A DNA stretch of 64,000 nt. It comes from Pseudomonadales bacterium (GTDB taxonomy: Bacteria; Pseudomonadota; Gammaproteobacteria; Pseudomonadales; Azotimanducaceae). A program made the translations under genes and the position numbers. The first letter of the stretch is position 1. Every line of letters starts with the position of its first letter. The notes under the pieces are model-generated. The model ran no database searches. It was not told the DNA's origin and saw only the letters and a list, made by a program, of their open reading frames with translations. The stretch spans positions 1 to 64,000 of the forward strand of contig JANQFF010000434.1 of assembly GCA_028277965.1 (NCBI GenBank), in the 5' to 3' direction. Below are positions 7,796 through 16,977 of the stretch, piece by piece.

Positions 7796-8545
7796 TTACC
7801 TGATGGCCTTACGGTAGAGGGAGACGTGCATTTCTGAGTCACCATCGAACGGCTGCCGGTCCCAGCCTCCCCATCGCGCTTCCAGGGAGAGCCCGGCGGA
7901 ACGGGCCATCAGATCGATCTCCGATGGCCATGCATATCTCATTGGGAGAGGTTTGAGCGTGACACCACTGTCGTCGATGTAGGCTCGCTGATATTCGATG
8001 GTCTGGTTGACCGGGTCATGTAAACCTGCCTCGATGATCAGGGTGTCCATATCAAGATGTTGCGTTCTGATGGAACGGTGGTTGTGAAACACCGAGAGAT
8101 CCGGAATAAATGTCTCAACCAGGAACCCGCCTCCGGGGTTCAGGTGGTGAGCGACGTTTTCGAAACACCGGACCTGGGCGTCCTGGCTGGTCAGGTTGAA
8201 GAACGTGTTGAATATGAGAAACACAAAATCGAACTCATCATCGACATTTACATCGGTCATGTCGCCGAGTGTCACCGGGATCCGATCGCCGCCTTCCTTC
8301 GCACGCAATTGCTCGACCATGTCTGGAGAACCTTCGAGACCCTGGACGTCGATGCCGAGATTGGCGAGAGGGATAGCGACCCGTCCTGTGCCAATAGCCA
8401 GTTCCAGAACTTTGCCCGCGCCCGCGAGTTCCGCCAGCAACGAGACAGCAAGATCGGTTGTGCCCGGATTGTGGCGGCCGTCATACTCGTCCGCGTAGAG
8501 GGAGCCGAACGTTGTATGGTCGAATTGATTGATGATGTCTTTCAT
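7796..8545 (-). CDS. Class I SAM-dependent methyltransferase
   Basis: A 249-residue enzyme with motif I VLELAIGTGRVAIPLA, motif post I at VQGLEGSPDMVEQL, an acidic LGDMTDV and FDFVFLIFNTFFNL corresponding to motif IV. These define a Rossmann-fold SAM methyltransferase. The substrate cannot be told. AGGAAC precedes the ATG. It is divergent, by only 21 bases, from a second, exported methyltransferase-fold gene. Confidence 0.88.
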   Translation of the reverse strand: MKDIINQFDHTTFGSLYADEYDGRHNPGTTDLAVSLLAELAGAGKVLELAIGTGRVAIPLANLGIDVQGLEGSPDMVEQLRAKEGGDRIPVTLGDMTDVNVDDEFDFVFLIFNTFFNLTSQDAQVRCFENVAHHLNPGGGFLVETFIPDLSVFHNHRSIRTQHLDMDTLIIEAGLHDPVNQTIEYQRAYIDDSGVTLKPLPMRYAWPSEIDLMARSAGLSLEARWGGWDRQPFDGDSEMHVSLYRKAIR

Positions 8546-8566
8546 GGTGTTCCTGAATGAGACTCG

Positions 8567-9397
8567 ATGATGCTACCCGTTAAGGCCGGCTATCGGCCAG
8601 TCGTGTGGTATGTCCTCGTTACCCTGGGTGTCAGCCTGGTGTCGTCAGCGTTGTTCGCCGAGTCTGTGGCTCCGTTTGTACCCACGGTTCGTGAGGATGT
8701 TGAGCTCATGCTCGATCTCGCAGAGGTGAAACCGGAAGACCACGTAATGGACCTGGGTTCGGGTGATGGTCGGATTGTCATTTCCGCAGCTCAGCTGGGT
8801 GCCAGGGCTCATGGCATTGAGCTCGATGCCGATCTGGTGGACTTCTCCATGGAACTTGCAGCCGAGTTGGGGGTTTCAGACAAGGCTTCGTTTGCGACGG
8901 GTGACATTTTTGAGGCGGACATTTCAGCCGCAAGCGTCGTGATGCTGTATCTGTTTCCCGAAGCAAACATCCGGTTGCGTCCAAAACTTCTGAGTGAACT
9001 CCGTCCCGGGACCCGCGTTGTTTCAAACAGTTTTCATATGGGAGATTGGAGGCCGGATCGCGAGGCCAGGGGCCGGACCAGCGGCGGCGCGATGTTGTGG
9101 GTCATCCCGGCAGACTTCAGCGGGCGCTGGCACTTTCAACTTGATAGTGCAAGTTACGAACTCGAGGTAACGCAACAGTACCAGGACGTGAGTGTGCTTC
9201 TCACCGAAGACGGGCGAGTTGTCACCATTGAGCGTTCAGAATTAAGTGGGGATTATGTGACAATCGATACGGGTGGGATGACCTTGCAGGGCAATATCCG
9301 GGGGGACGAAATTTCCGGAGAGGTCGTCTACCGGGGTAATCGTGCACCCGGGCGGTGGTCTGCGGGGCGTATTCGATCTGACGAACGGGACAAATAG
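8567..9397 (+). CDS. Exported class I methyltransferase-fold protein
   Basis: Residues 1-32 form a signal peptide or membrane anchor (VVWYVLVTLGVSLVSSALFAE). Residues 45-165 hold a methyltransferase fold: HVMDLGSGDGRIVISAAQLG (motif I), AHGIELDADLV and FATGDIFEADIS. The segment VVMLYLFPEANIRLRPKLL is typical of DOT1-like bacterial homologues. The last roughly 90 residues are beta-rich. SAM is not expected in the periplasm, so either the protein faces the cytosol or it does not methylate. Confidence 0.78.
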   Translation: MMLPVKAGYRPVVWYVLVTLGVSLVSSALFAESVAPFVPTVREDVELMLDLAEVKPEDHVMDLGSGDGRIVISAAQLGARAHGIELDADLVDFSMELAAELGVSDKASFATGDIFEADISAASVVMLYLFPEANIRLRPKLLSELRPGTRVVSNSFHMGDWRPDREARGRTSGGAMLWVIPADFSGRWHFQLDSASYELEVTQQYQDVSVLLTEDGRVVTIERSELSGDYVTIDTGGMTLQGNIRGDEISGEVVYRGNRAPGRWSAGRIRSDERDK

Positions 9398-9422
9398 GAC
9401 GCAGAGTAGAACAGGGGGAACC

Positions 9423-10097
9423 ATGGGTGAATCTGCTTTACCGGAGGTCGTTTCAGAAGAGGCCTGGCAGGCTGAGATCGACAGGCTCAGGGTGCGGGAA
9501 AAAGAGCTGACCCGGGAACTCGATGCGCTCAACGCCGAACGTCGTCGACTGCCGATGATGCGTATCGAGAAAAAATACACCTTTGCGGGCGAAGCCGGAG
9601 ACGTATCGTTACTCGACCTCTTCGAAGGCAGGCGGCAGTTGATCGTCTACCATTTCATGTATGGACCCGATGACGATGCCGGTTGTCCCGGATGTTCCTG
9701 GGTGACGGACGCCATGAGCCATCCTGCCCACTTCCATGCGCGGGATACGTCGTTTGTCCTGATATCCAGAGCGCCGCTGGAGAAGTTGCTCGCTTATCGC
9801 GCGCGGATGGGCTGGGATCTGCCGTGGTATTCGTCTTACGACAGTGACTTCAACTACGACGTCAACGCGACGAATGACCATGGTGAAAACCACATGGTCT
9901 CTGTGTTTCTTAAACGCGGTGACGACATTTTCCGCACGTACTACACGGAGCATCGCGGGGTGGAGCATCTGGGCAGTCACTGGACCTATCTCGACCTGAC
10001 CCCATCGGGGCGCCAGGAACCCTGGGAGGTCTCTCCAACCGGGTGGCCAAAACGGGATATGCACTGGACCCGGAGGCACGATGAATACGAGACTTAG
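9423..10097 (+). CDS. DUF899 thioredoxin-like protein
   Basis: A 224-residue protein with an N-terminal coiled-coil (EIDRLRVREKELTRELDALN), then RQLIVYHFMYGPDDDAGCPGC, the CxxC-type motif and sequence of the DUF899 thioredoxin-fold family, and the closing block GSHWTYLDLTPSGRQE. The family is linked to redox or dithiol chemistry but has no settled reaction. Start 9423 follows GGGGGAA. The 3' end overlaps the next gene by 17 bases. Confidence 0.88.
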   Translation: MGESALPEVVSEEAWQAEIDRLRVREKELTRELDALNAERRRLPMMRIEKKYTFAGEAGDVSLLDLFEGRRQLIVYHFMYGPDDDAGCPGCSWVTDAMSHPAHFHARDTSFVLISRAPLEKLLAYRARMGWDLPWYSSYDSDFNYDVNATNDHGENHMVSVFLKRGDDIFRTYYTEHRGVEHLGSHWTYLDLTPSGRQEPWEVSPTGWPKRDMHWTRRHDEYET

Positions 10098-11772
10098 AAC
10101 CTGCTTCTTTCTCCTGGTACTGACGAGCGCTGCCGGGATTACGCGAGCAGAGACTGCCACGCTGGAACTGGTATTTGTCGATTCCTCGACGGGTCTGCCG
10201 ACGCCGGCCCGGGTGCAGGTCCGGGATGCCGAAGGCCAGGATCATGTTGCACTTGACGCGCTCATGTTTGGAGGTGATTGCAACATGAGCGACGCCGGGG
10301 CCGGATTCACGACCCTGCATGCTGCCCTCAAGGGTTTCAAAGACCGGTTTGTAAATCACTACAGCGGATCGACACAGTTTTACAGCGAGGGCAGGTCCAC
10401 GGTGCAGGTGCGGCCGGGAGACGTTCAGGTGGCGGCCTTCAAAGGGCCGGAATACCGTATCGCCCGCCGCGAGATCAATCTGCAACCCTCTGATGTGAAG
10501 AAAGTCGAAATCAGGCTCGAGCGCTGGATCGATATGCCGTCAAAAGGATGGTTCAGCGCTGACGATCACCTTCATATTCAACGACCACACCCCGATCTCA
10601 ACCCACGGATCCTGAAGATGATGCAGGCGGAAGATGTTCATGTGGCGAATCTCCTGCAGATGGGAAAAGTACGTAACTTCGAGATTGCACCGCAGTACGC
10701 GTTTGGTCCGGAGAGCTACTACCAGAAAGGACACCACATTCTCGTTACGGGCCAGGAGAATCCCCGCACCCATTTCCTCGGACACACCATCACTCTGGGT
10801 TCGCCACGCCCGCTCTTTGATGCCGACAACTACCTCATCTACCGGCTCATCTGGGAAGCCTCGACGGCGTTGGGTGGCATCAACGGATTTGCTCATGCCT
10901 ACACACCCAACGGAGGTGCCCTGTCGCCTTATGATGGTATGGCGGTCGTGCTTCCTCACGACATGATGCACTTCCTGGAGGTTCTGCAATTCAACCGAAG
11001 CGGCTACGAGGCGTGGTATGACATTCTCAATCTGGGTTTCCGGGTTACCCCCACGGCGGGGACGGACTATCCATGCGCAGAGCAGAATATACCCGGGCAT
11101 GAACGGTTTTATACGCGAGTTCAAGGCGAGCTGACCTACGAAAAGTGGCTCGATGCGGTCCGGGAGGGCCGAACCTTTGTGACAACGGGACCCATGGCAG
11201 AATTCCGGATTAATGGCAGGGATATAGGGTCGGAGATCCTGCTCGACGGACCCGGACAGGTTCAGGTAGAAGGCAGGGTCACGTTCGATCCGGAGCGTGA
11301 TGCACTCAGAGTGGTGGAACTCATCCAGAACGGTTCGCTGATTAAACGCGTCACCGTCACGCAGGGAGCGAACGAGGTCGAGCTTTCCGAAACGATCGGG
11401 ATCGATGAGACTTCATGGATTGCGCTCAGGGCGTACGGAAGTGAACGGAGTTTTGCCGGGTTTGTCAGCCCGCTGCACTTTGCGTCGTTTGACCCGACCA
11501 GCAACCTGCATACAGCAGCGGTGTACGTCACGCTCAAGGGCCACCCACCCATTGAGGCAAGTCAAAGATCCAGACGTATAGCCCGGGAGTGGTTGGAACG
11601 ACTGGATGATCTCGTGGACGTTCTCGATCCTGCAAACATGCAGACACTGGGAGCCTGGCTGGAGTTTCCGGTTTTTGATGCGGTACCGAGAGAGACGTTG
11701 ATCAACAATCGCGAGGCGCTTCTCAGCGAAATCGCTACTGCACGGTCCTTTTTTAAGAAACTGGCGCGCTGA
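10081..11772 (+). CDS. CehA/McbA family PHP-type metallohydrolase, exported
   Basis: A 563-residue protein with a cleavable signal peptide (MNTRLRTCFFLLVLTSAAGI...RAE). After a beta-sandwich region, GWFSADDHLHIQRPHPDLN gives the metal-binding DxHxH-type motif of the CehA/McbA branch of the PHP superfamily, followed by GTDYPCAE and REGRTFVTTGP, both characteristic. CehA and McbA hydrolyse carbaryl, but most relatives have unknown ester or phosphoester substrates. Overlap with the DUF899 gene suggests one operon. Confidence 0.85.
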   Translation: MNTRLRTCFFLLVLTSAAGITRAETATLELVFVDSSTGLPTPARVQVRDAEGQDHVALDALMFGGDCNMSDAGAGFTTLHAALKGFKDRFVNHYSGSTQFYSEGRSTVQVRPGDVQVAAFKGPEYRIARREINLQPSDVKKVEIRLERWIDMPSKGWFSADDHLHIQRPHPDLNPRILKMMQAEDVHVANLLQMGKVRNFEIAPQYAFGPESYYQKGHHILVTGQENPRTHFLGHTITLGSPRPLFDADNYLIYRLIWEASTALGGINGFAHAYTPNGGALSPYDGMAVVLPHDMMHFLEVLQFNRSGYEAWYDILNLGFRVTPTAGTDYPCAEQNIPGHERFYTRVQGELTYEKWLDAVREGRTFVTTGPMAEFRINGRDIGSEILLDGPGQVQVEGRVTFDPERDALRVVELIQNGSLIKRVTVTQGANEVELSETIGIDETSWIALRAYGSERSFAGFVSPLHFASFDPTSNLHTAAVYVTLKGHPPIEASQRSRRIAREWLERLDDLVDVLDPANMQTLGAWLEFPVFDAVPRETLINNREALLSEIATARSFFKKLAR

Positions 11773-11795
11773 ATCCGCGCGGGAGGGATGGAAAA

Positions 11796-12185
11796 ATGGC
11801 GAGGATCAGCAGACCCACGCTGGAGCTTTTGTCGCATGATCATGCGACGAGGATAGCCACGTTAAAAATCAGCTATACGGTCAGGCTCACAGCTTTCGAG
11901 GCGAGTCTCACCGGGCTTCAGTACAAAGAAGACATAGAACTCTGGGGAGCTGACGCGTTTAACTCGGATGACTACCTGCTCAGGCTCGCCACCGAGTACT
12001 TTCCGCTCGAGGATGACGGCATCGTGGAGCGTGAACGTACGGTCACCGTCCCGGCCGGCATCCTGGACGAAGACGAGTGGATTGCTCCCACGGATGAGAT
12101 TTATGCAAAAATTTGGATAGCGCCGGTAATGCCGACGGGCGCAACAGCCGAAACCAATGAGATTTCCCACGAGTTTGGAGACTAG
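11796..12185 (+). CDS. Hypothetical beta-rich protein
   Basis: A 129-residue acidic protein without signal peptide. It alternates short hydrophobic strands (ATLKISYTVRL, EIYAKIWIAPVM) with acidic turns, suggesting a small beta-sandwich. The gene begins 24 bases after the PHP-type gene on the same strand. I do not recognise the family. Confidence 0.65.
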   Translation: MARISRPTLELLSHDHATRIATLKISYTVRLTAFEASLTGLQYKEDIELWGADAFNSDDYLLRLATEYFPLEDDGIVERERTVTVPAGILDEDEWIAPTDEIYAKIWIAPVMPTGATAETNEISHEFGD

Positions 12186-12226
12186 GGAAACGTGCGACTT
12201 TTTATTTGCAATAAGGGAAACAAAAA

Positions 12227-12988
12227 ATGACAGCAGGAGACAATGAACTCGTCCTATATGGCGTTCCGTTTTCGCAGCCGGTGAGGGCGGTGATGTGGCT
12301 GTGCATCTACAAGCGATTGCCTTTCCAGATGGTTTTGACCAATCCAGGATCCAAAGGGGAGACGGGCAGCCGCAATCCGGACTATCTGGCCAGGTACCCG
12401 GGTGGGACCATCCCTTCGATTCACGACCCGGAAACCGGTCTGGATCTGAGCGAAGCACATGCAATCATGCCTTACCTGTGCAACAAGAACGGCTGGACGG
12501 ACGTCTATCCGGATGCGCCGGACGCGCGTGCGAAGGTGGACTGGATACTCCATTTCCACCATCGCAATCTGCGCGAGGCTTCCGGTCTCGTGGCGCCGAA
12601 AATCCGCAAAGACCTCGACATTCCCGAGGCAGCCCAGACCAGGTCACGAGCGACCCTGACAGCTGCGCTTCAGGCGATGGAAGATGTCTGGCTTTCCCGT
12701 GGACGGTTCCTGGCAGGCGACAATGTCACGATTGCCGACTTTGGCGCCTACGTGGAGGTTGGCCAACTGCAGCCGCGTTTCACCAATCTGTATGACTTTT
12801 CACCATTTCCGAACGTACAGCGCTGGCTGAACGACATGCAGGCCACGGAAGGTCATGATGACGTGCACGAGGTGCTTGCGCGCCTGGGAGACATCAGCGA
12901 GCAGGCACCGGACATGGACACCATCAAGAGCGCCAACAAAGGAGCTTTGCAGGCTCTGAACGCCAAACTTGCCGATATCCGCGGCTGA
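12227..12988 (+). CDS. Glutathione S-transferase
   Basis: A 253-residue GST. The thioredoxin-like N-domain has LYGVPFSQPVRAVMWLCIYK and the cis-proline and glutathione-binding block PGGTIPSIHDPETGLDLSEAHAI. The helical C-domain carries FLAGDNVTIADFGAYVEV, the N-capping motif of GSTs. The Ser in FSQP is a candidate catalytic residue. The class resembles the theta-like GSTs. The ArsR gene begins 43 bases downstream of its stop. Confidence 0.92.
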   Translation: MTAGDNELVLYGVPFSQPVRAVMWLCIYKRLPFQMVLTNPGSKGETGSRNPDYLARYPGGTIPSIHDPETGLDLSEAHAIMPYLCNKNGWTDVYPDAPDARAKVDWILHFHHRNLREASGLVAPKIRKDLDIPEAAQTRSRATLTAALQAMEDVWLSRGRFLAGDNVTIADFGAYVEVGQLQPRFTNLYDFSPFPNVQRWLNDMQATEGHDDVHEVLARLGDISEQAPDMDTIKSANKGALQALNAKLADIRG

Positions 12989-13016
12989 AAAACGGCTTGA
13001 CTCTGCAGGCTTATTA

Positions 13017-13034
13017 CATAACATAGTTGTTATG
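13017..13034. promoter_or_regulatory. Perfect inverted repeat over the ArsR start codon
   Basis: CATAACATAGTTGTTATG is a 7+4+7 perfect inverted repeat whose last three bases are the ArsR-family start codon. ArsR repressors commonly bind such dyads at their own promoters, so this is a candidate autoregulatory operator. Confidence 0.5.
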
Positions 13035-13412
13035 GAACAAGTTGGTTATATAAGCAATGACGCGTTGGATCATGTGTTCAGCGCGCTTGCTGATCCCACC
13101 CGGCGTGCGATCTTGATACAGCTACGTGGGGGCGCGGCGTCTGTAAACGAGTTAGCGGCACCCTTTTCGATGAGCCAGCCAGCAGTTTCGAGACATCTCA
13201 AAGTGCTCGAACGCGCAGGCCTCGTGAAACGGGACGTGGATCAGCAGAGAAGACCGGCGAGCCTCAATGCCCTGCCAATGGTTGAGGCCATATCGTGGCT
13301 GGGTGATTTCAGGCGTTTCTGGGAAGCCAACTTGGATCAGCTTGAAGCGTTGCTGGATGAACTCCAGGCGGAAGGCACAGGAAAACAACAAAAGGGGTCT
13401 GATGATGAGTGA
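13032..13412 (+). CDS. ArsR family winged-helix repressor
   Basis: A 126-residue regulator: FSALADPTRRAILIQLRGGA begins the wHTH, and SVNELAAPFSMSQPAVSRHL is the recognition region. No Cys-based ArsR metal site (ELCVCDL) is present, so it is likely of the SRPBCC-partner class rather than a metal sensor. ATG 13032 sits inside an inverted repeat. The end overlaps the SRPBCC gene by 11 bases, suggesting translational coupling. Confidence 0.9.
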   Translation: MEQVGYISNDALDHVFSALADPTRRAILIQLRGGAASVNELAAPFSMSQPAVSRHLKVLERAGLVKRDVDQQRRPASLNALPMVEAISWLGDFRRFWEANLDQLEALLDELQAEGTGKQQKGSDDE

Positions 13413-13896
13413 TTTGCCGGTTTTGAGCCTGGAACGGGTCTTCGATGCGCCGCGCGAGCTGGTCTGGCGGGCGTGGACGGATCCGGAGTTACTTGCTCGT
13501 TGGTACGGTCCCGGTGTCGAGACGGTCATTCACGGATTTGATCTCGCGACCGAAGGGGCGTGGAAGAATGAGATGAGAATTGGGGACAACTCCGATTATC
13601 AGATGATGGTTTTCAAAGAGGTGACACCGCCTGAGCGATTGGTCTGGCATCACTTCTCCACCGACGCTGACTGGAACGTGATCTCAAACCCGATGATGCC
13701 GGATTGGCCGCGAGTGTTGCTGACCACCGTTGAACTCCAGGCCCAGGACGGCAAAACGAATCTCCGCTTCTCCCAGGTTCCGCACGAATCAAGCCAGGCT
13801 GAAATTGCCTGTTTCGAAAGCATGATCGATGGAATGAGCGGTGGCTGGGGTAAAGGCTTCGAGGTGATGGACGAAATCCTGGCGGAGCTCGGCTGA
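13402..13896 (+). CDS. SRPBCC/AHSA1 domain protein paired with ArsR repressor
   Basis: A 164-residue protein with the START/AHSA1-like fold: LERVFDAPRELVWRAWTDPE, LLARWYGP and the C-terminal GWGKGFEVMDEILAEL. Such proteins bind hydrophobic ligands in a helix-grip cavity and are very often encoded behind an ArsR regulator. Start at the first of two adjacent ATGs, in the sequence shared with the end of the ArsR gene. Ligand unknown. Confidence 0.9.
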   Translation: MMSDLPVLSLERVFDAPRELVWRAWTDPELLARWYGPGVETVIHGFDLATEGAWKNEMRIGDNSDYQMMVFKEVTPPERLVWHHFSTDADWNVISNPMMPDWPRVLLTTVELQAQDGKTNLRFSQVPHESSQAEIACFESMIDGMSGGWGKGFEVMDEILAELG

Positions 13897-13900
13897 ACAA

Positions 13901-13926
13901 AATCGCGGCTAAAGCCGCTCCTACAA
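13901..13926 (-). repeat. REP-like palindromic element
   Basis: AATCGCGGCTAAAGCCGCTC followed by CTACA, the reverse orientation of the window's REP-like unit. Arms GCGGCT/AGCCGC pair perfectly. It lies between two convergent genes. Confidence 0.88.
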
Positions 13927-13957
13927 AGGTAGCAAGATCGACCTGGCTCCGGGTGAA

Positions 13958-15022
13958 TCAGGCGATCTTCCGTTTCAGCCAGTCGATCATTACCTGATTG
14001 ACCTCGTCAGGTTGTTCCTGCTGTGTCCAGTGACCGCTGTCCTCGACAGTGTATTTCTCCAGGTCGCTGATGAAATCTTCCATACCCATTGAGCTCGATG
14101 GAGGCAGAATCACATCGTTGGCGGCACCTATATAGAGGCATGGAACTTCGATCCTCGATGGCGTTCCAGCAAGAATTTCACCGATCCGCGGAGCCATTCG
14201 ATACCAGTTAAGACCACCGGTGAAGCCTGTAACCTCGAACGTGTCGGCAAAGTAACGCATAACCTCGTCAGGCAGGAAGGGCTCTCCCGGTGGCTGTGAT
14301 AGTTGCAGCAGGCTCAGTAGATCCAGCTTACGTTCAGCCGAATCTTCCGGGAGCGTGGCAAACGTTTCTATATCCCAGATTCCGCCTCGTGTCAGGAAGA
14401 AGTCGAACGTGCGCCTCACATCTGCTTCGAGAACAGCCTCCGCGCGACCCGGAGTCATGAACGTTGCCTGATAATAGTCGGGTGACCGCACGATGAGAGA
14501 TGGCGGTCGGTCCGGTACGGGGGGCAGATCCTGTGGACGTCCTGCGGGTGTGTTGATCCCGATGACACCCAGACATCGATCCGGATGAAGCCGCGGCATG
14601 GCCCATACCACCCCGCCACCCCAGTCATGGCCACAGAACACTGCTTTGTCGATGCCTCTGGCGTCTAGCAGCCCCGCGATGTCATCACAGAGGTGTTTGA
14701 GCGTGTAGAGTTCGGGATTTCTGGGTCCGCCGGTCAGTCCGTAGCCCCTCTGATCGGGAGCAATGGCACGGAAGCCCGCCGACGCGACCGCCTGGATCTG
14801 GTGGCGCCAGCTGAAGGCGAGTTCCGGAAAACCGTGGCAGAAGACCACGGCGGGACCTGAACCCTGCTCGTAGAAACCCATCGTGATCCCATTGGTTTCG
14901 ACGAATACCGGTGGTGGCAGCCCCGGTGCGGGAATGACAGCCCGGGGTGTGGTGTGTGCGAGGCCTGCGTAGCCTGCTCCCAGGGAAGCGATGCTGAACT
15001 TCAGAAATTCTCGTCTGTACAT
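13958..15022 (-). CDS. Epoxide-hydrolase-like alpha/beta hydrolase with Tat signal
   Basis: A 354-residue protein starting MYRREFLKFSIASLGAG, a twin-arginine (RREFLK) export signal. The hydrolase core has HGFPE (oxyanion region), GHDWGGGV with Asp nucleophile, a late Asp in GAANDVILP and His in VEDSGHWTQQEQP. An Asp nucleophile with HGFPE is the pattern of epoxide hydrolases and haloalkane dehalogenases. The 20-base gap after the phytanoyl-CoA-dioxygenase-like gene suggests one operon. Confidence 0.88.
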   Translation of the reverse strand: MYRREFLKFSIASLGAGYAGLAHTTPRAVIPAPGLPPPVFVETNGITMGFYEQGSGPAVVFCHGFPELAFSWRHQIQAVASAGFRAIAPDQRGYGLTGGPRNPELYTLKHLCDDIAGLLDARGIDKAVFCGHDWGGGVVWAMPRLHPDRCLGVIGINTPAGRPQDLPPVPDRPPSLIVRSPDYYQATFMTPGRAEAVLEADVRRTFDFFLTRGGIWDIETFATLPEDSAERKLDLLSLLQLSQPPGEPFLPDEVMRYFADTFEVTGFTGGLNWYRMAPRIGEILAGTPSRIEVPCLYIGAANDVILPPSSSMGMEDFISDLEKYTVEDSGHWTQQEQPDEVNQVMIDWLKRKIA

Positions 15023-15042
15023 TTTGAGGCTGTCCTGGTGAG

Positions 15043-15891
15043 TTACCCGTCGTAGAAGAAGGGCTGGTGAAGACCGATGACCGTTTTGTCCCTCGCTGTC
15101 TCTGCGCGAGCAACCGTTTCTGCTGCGAGCTGGTTGATTTCAGACGTTGTCTTCAGGCGCTGCGCGATGTCGCGCCGCCCATAGTGTGCCTGCAGGAAAA
15201 ACCGGCCACCGTCGCCGGGTTGCGTCGGCATACGGCGATGCCAGACGTCAGACACAAAAAAGCCAACATCTCCTGGTTCGGTCAGCAGCGGCACGACACC
15301 CTGCCCGTCGTATGTGAGGTCGCTGTTCAGTAGCTGATCTGGGGGAGGTGTTCTGCCTGAAAGATGACTGAATGGTATTACCCCGGTAGGGCCATCTTTC
15401 AGGGAGCACGCCTTCAGATAGATATGCACACCAATTGCAAATACAGGATGCGGTAGTTCTCGCGGCCACAGCGCTCCATCTGGCAGAGGAATGTGCGGTC
15501 CGGCGTCGATGTGCCATCGGTCACCCGCGTGTCCGCTGTCACTCCCCGGGGGATTCCGCCACGCTGTATTGGCGATGATGTGGCAGTCTTCTCCCAGAAG
15601 GGGTTCGATCACGTCGAGGATGCCGCGATGTGCAATCGCTTCCTGACAGATATCGCTGCGATTAAGCATTTCGTAGCGGAACATCTGAGCCGCTTCCAGC
15701 GGCCGGACGGAGGACCGCTCGTCGGGTTCATAGGTTTCGTAAACCCGATCGATATCCGCTTTGAGAGCAGTAACTTCTGCATCGGTAAAAACGCCTCGAA
15801 CCAGGGTATACCCTTCATCTTCAAGCTGGCGTGATGCTTCACTTGCCGGTTCATCGCGATAGGTAAGATAGCCGCCGTTTCGTTTAATCAT
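15043..15891 (-). CDS. Phytanoyl-CoA dioxygenase-family Fe(II)/2-oxoglutarate oxygenase
   Basis: A 282-residue protein. The facial triad is visible as WHIDAGPH (HxD) and a distal His in FVSDVWHRR; the Arg in GGRFFLQAHYGRR fits the 2-oxoglutarate anchor. Family members hydroxylate acyl-CoAs, ectoine and many small molecules. Transcribed ahead of a Tat-exported hydrolase. The substrate cannot be read from the sequence. Confidence 0.87.
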   Translation of the reverse strand: MIKRNGGYLTYRDEPASEASRQLEDEGYTLVRGVFTDAEVTALKADIDRVYETYEPDERSSVRPLEAAQMFRYEMLNRSDICQEAIAHRGILDVIEPLLGEDCHIIANTAWRNPPGSDSGHAGDRWHIDAGPHIPLPDGALWPRELPHPVFAIGVHIYLKACSLKDGPTGVIPFSHLSGRTPPPDQLLNSDLTYDGQGVVPLLTEPGDVGFFVSDVWHRRMPTQPGDGGRFFLQAHYGRRDIAQRLKTTSEINQLAAETVARAETARDKTVIGLHQPFFYDG

Positions 15892-15978
15892 TGGACCGGG
15901 TTCTGCTGGGTGGATTACCTATGCTAAAAGAAATCTGCCCGGGCGAGAAACGGCCATCGCCTGGAAAGCCGCTCCAGT

Positions 15979-16977
15979 TCAGCCTGCCTGGCTTGCGAGC
16001 ACCGTCTCGAAACAGGAGGTTGTGGTGAAATCCGCGGGCGCGGGAATGTTTTGCAGGATTCCCACATACCAGGAATCCACCTCACCTTCGATTTTGTGCG
16101 CTTCGGCCAGGTACGACGTCCAGCTGTATTCACCCGGCTCGTAGTCTGTCGCGAGTTCGTAAAAGTATGCGACGCTGTGACCGCGTTGTAGCCCGGTCGT
16201 GATACTGGCAGGGGCGTTGTTCTGTGCAGCGTAATTTGACTGACGGTCCAACTCTTTTTGATTGGCTACAACCAGTCGCGCGTGTTCTCCACCCGGCTTG
16301 ACGGCAACGTAGCCTGCTGGATTTGTCGCGATATAGTGTTCAACGAACCCCTCTGCCAGGAGTTTTGTCTGGACAAATTCCATCAGGACGGAATCGGCAA
16401 AGATGGGTGAGATGCCTTCCAGCCCCATAATCAGGGAATTCTGTGTTTGTACAAAATAGTCGGTCTGCAGGTATGCAACGTGCTCCAGGGTCTGAGTCAG
16501 GCTGTCGGTGTCGCCTTTCATGACAAAGCGATCGATGATGCCCGCATTGAATGCCTCGACGGCGGTGTTTCTGTCCGCAACCCCCGTGAGCAGAATCTTT
16601 CCGATGTGGGGGTCCTGGAGTTGTTTGAAAAATTCCAGACCGTTCATTTTCGGCATCTGATAGTCCGCGACTACACAGGTTGGTGTCGAAAACCGTGACG
16701 GATCGCAGGTCGCAGTCTCAAGCACGCCGAGGTCCACGTGCAGGAGCGAGTTCGCGCCGTAATTCTGGTGGAAGCCGAGCGCGCGCTGGGAGAGCGAGGA
16801 TCGCTTGTCGTGGTCGTCGTTCAGAAACTTAAGGCAGCGGGCCGGGTCACTGAATAAGCGATAAAGAGTGTCTGGTCCGAGGGCAAGTTCCACGTTGTGA
16901 AGGAACGAAACTTTGTCGTCGAGCAGGATGAGCAAACTTGGAAACTGATAGAGAACTGGAAAGTTGATGCGTCTCAT
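15979..16977 (-). CDS. Response regulator with an insert-bearing receiver domain and novel output
   Basis: A 332-residue protein. Receiver hallmarks are the acidic pair D20-D21 (LLILLDDKVSF), the phospho-acceptor D105 in VVADYQMPKMNG, T131 in ILLTG and K154 in FVMKGD. The acidic pair and the acceptor are 84 residues apart, about twice the usual spacing, so roughly 40 residues (about 55-97) are inserted. The C-terminal half has no recognised DNA-binding or enzymatic output domain. ATG 16977 overlaps the stop of the ribbon-helix-helix gene (ATGA). Last gene of the kinase operon. Confidence 0.82.
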   Translation of the reverse strand: MRRINFPVLYQFPSLLILLDDKVSFLHNVELALGPDTLYRLFSDPARCLKFLNDDHDKRSSLSQRALGFHQNYGANSLLHVDLGVLETATCDPSRFSTPTCVVADYQMPKMNGLEFFKQLQDPHIGKILLTGVADRNTAVEAFNAGIIDRFVMKGDTDSLTQTLEHVAYLQTDYFVQTQNSLIMGLEGISPIFADSVLMEFVQTKLLAEGFVEHYIATNPAGYVAVKPGGEHARLVVANQKELDRQSNYAAQNNAPASITTGLQRGHSVAYFYELATDYEPGEYSWTSYLAEAHKIEGEVDSWYVGILQNIPAPADFTTTSCFETVLASQAG

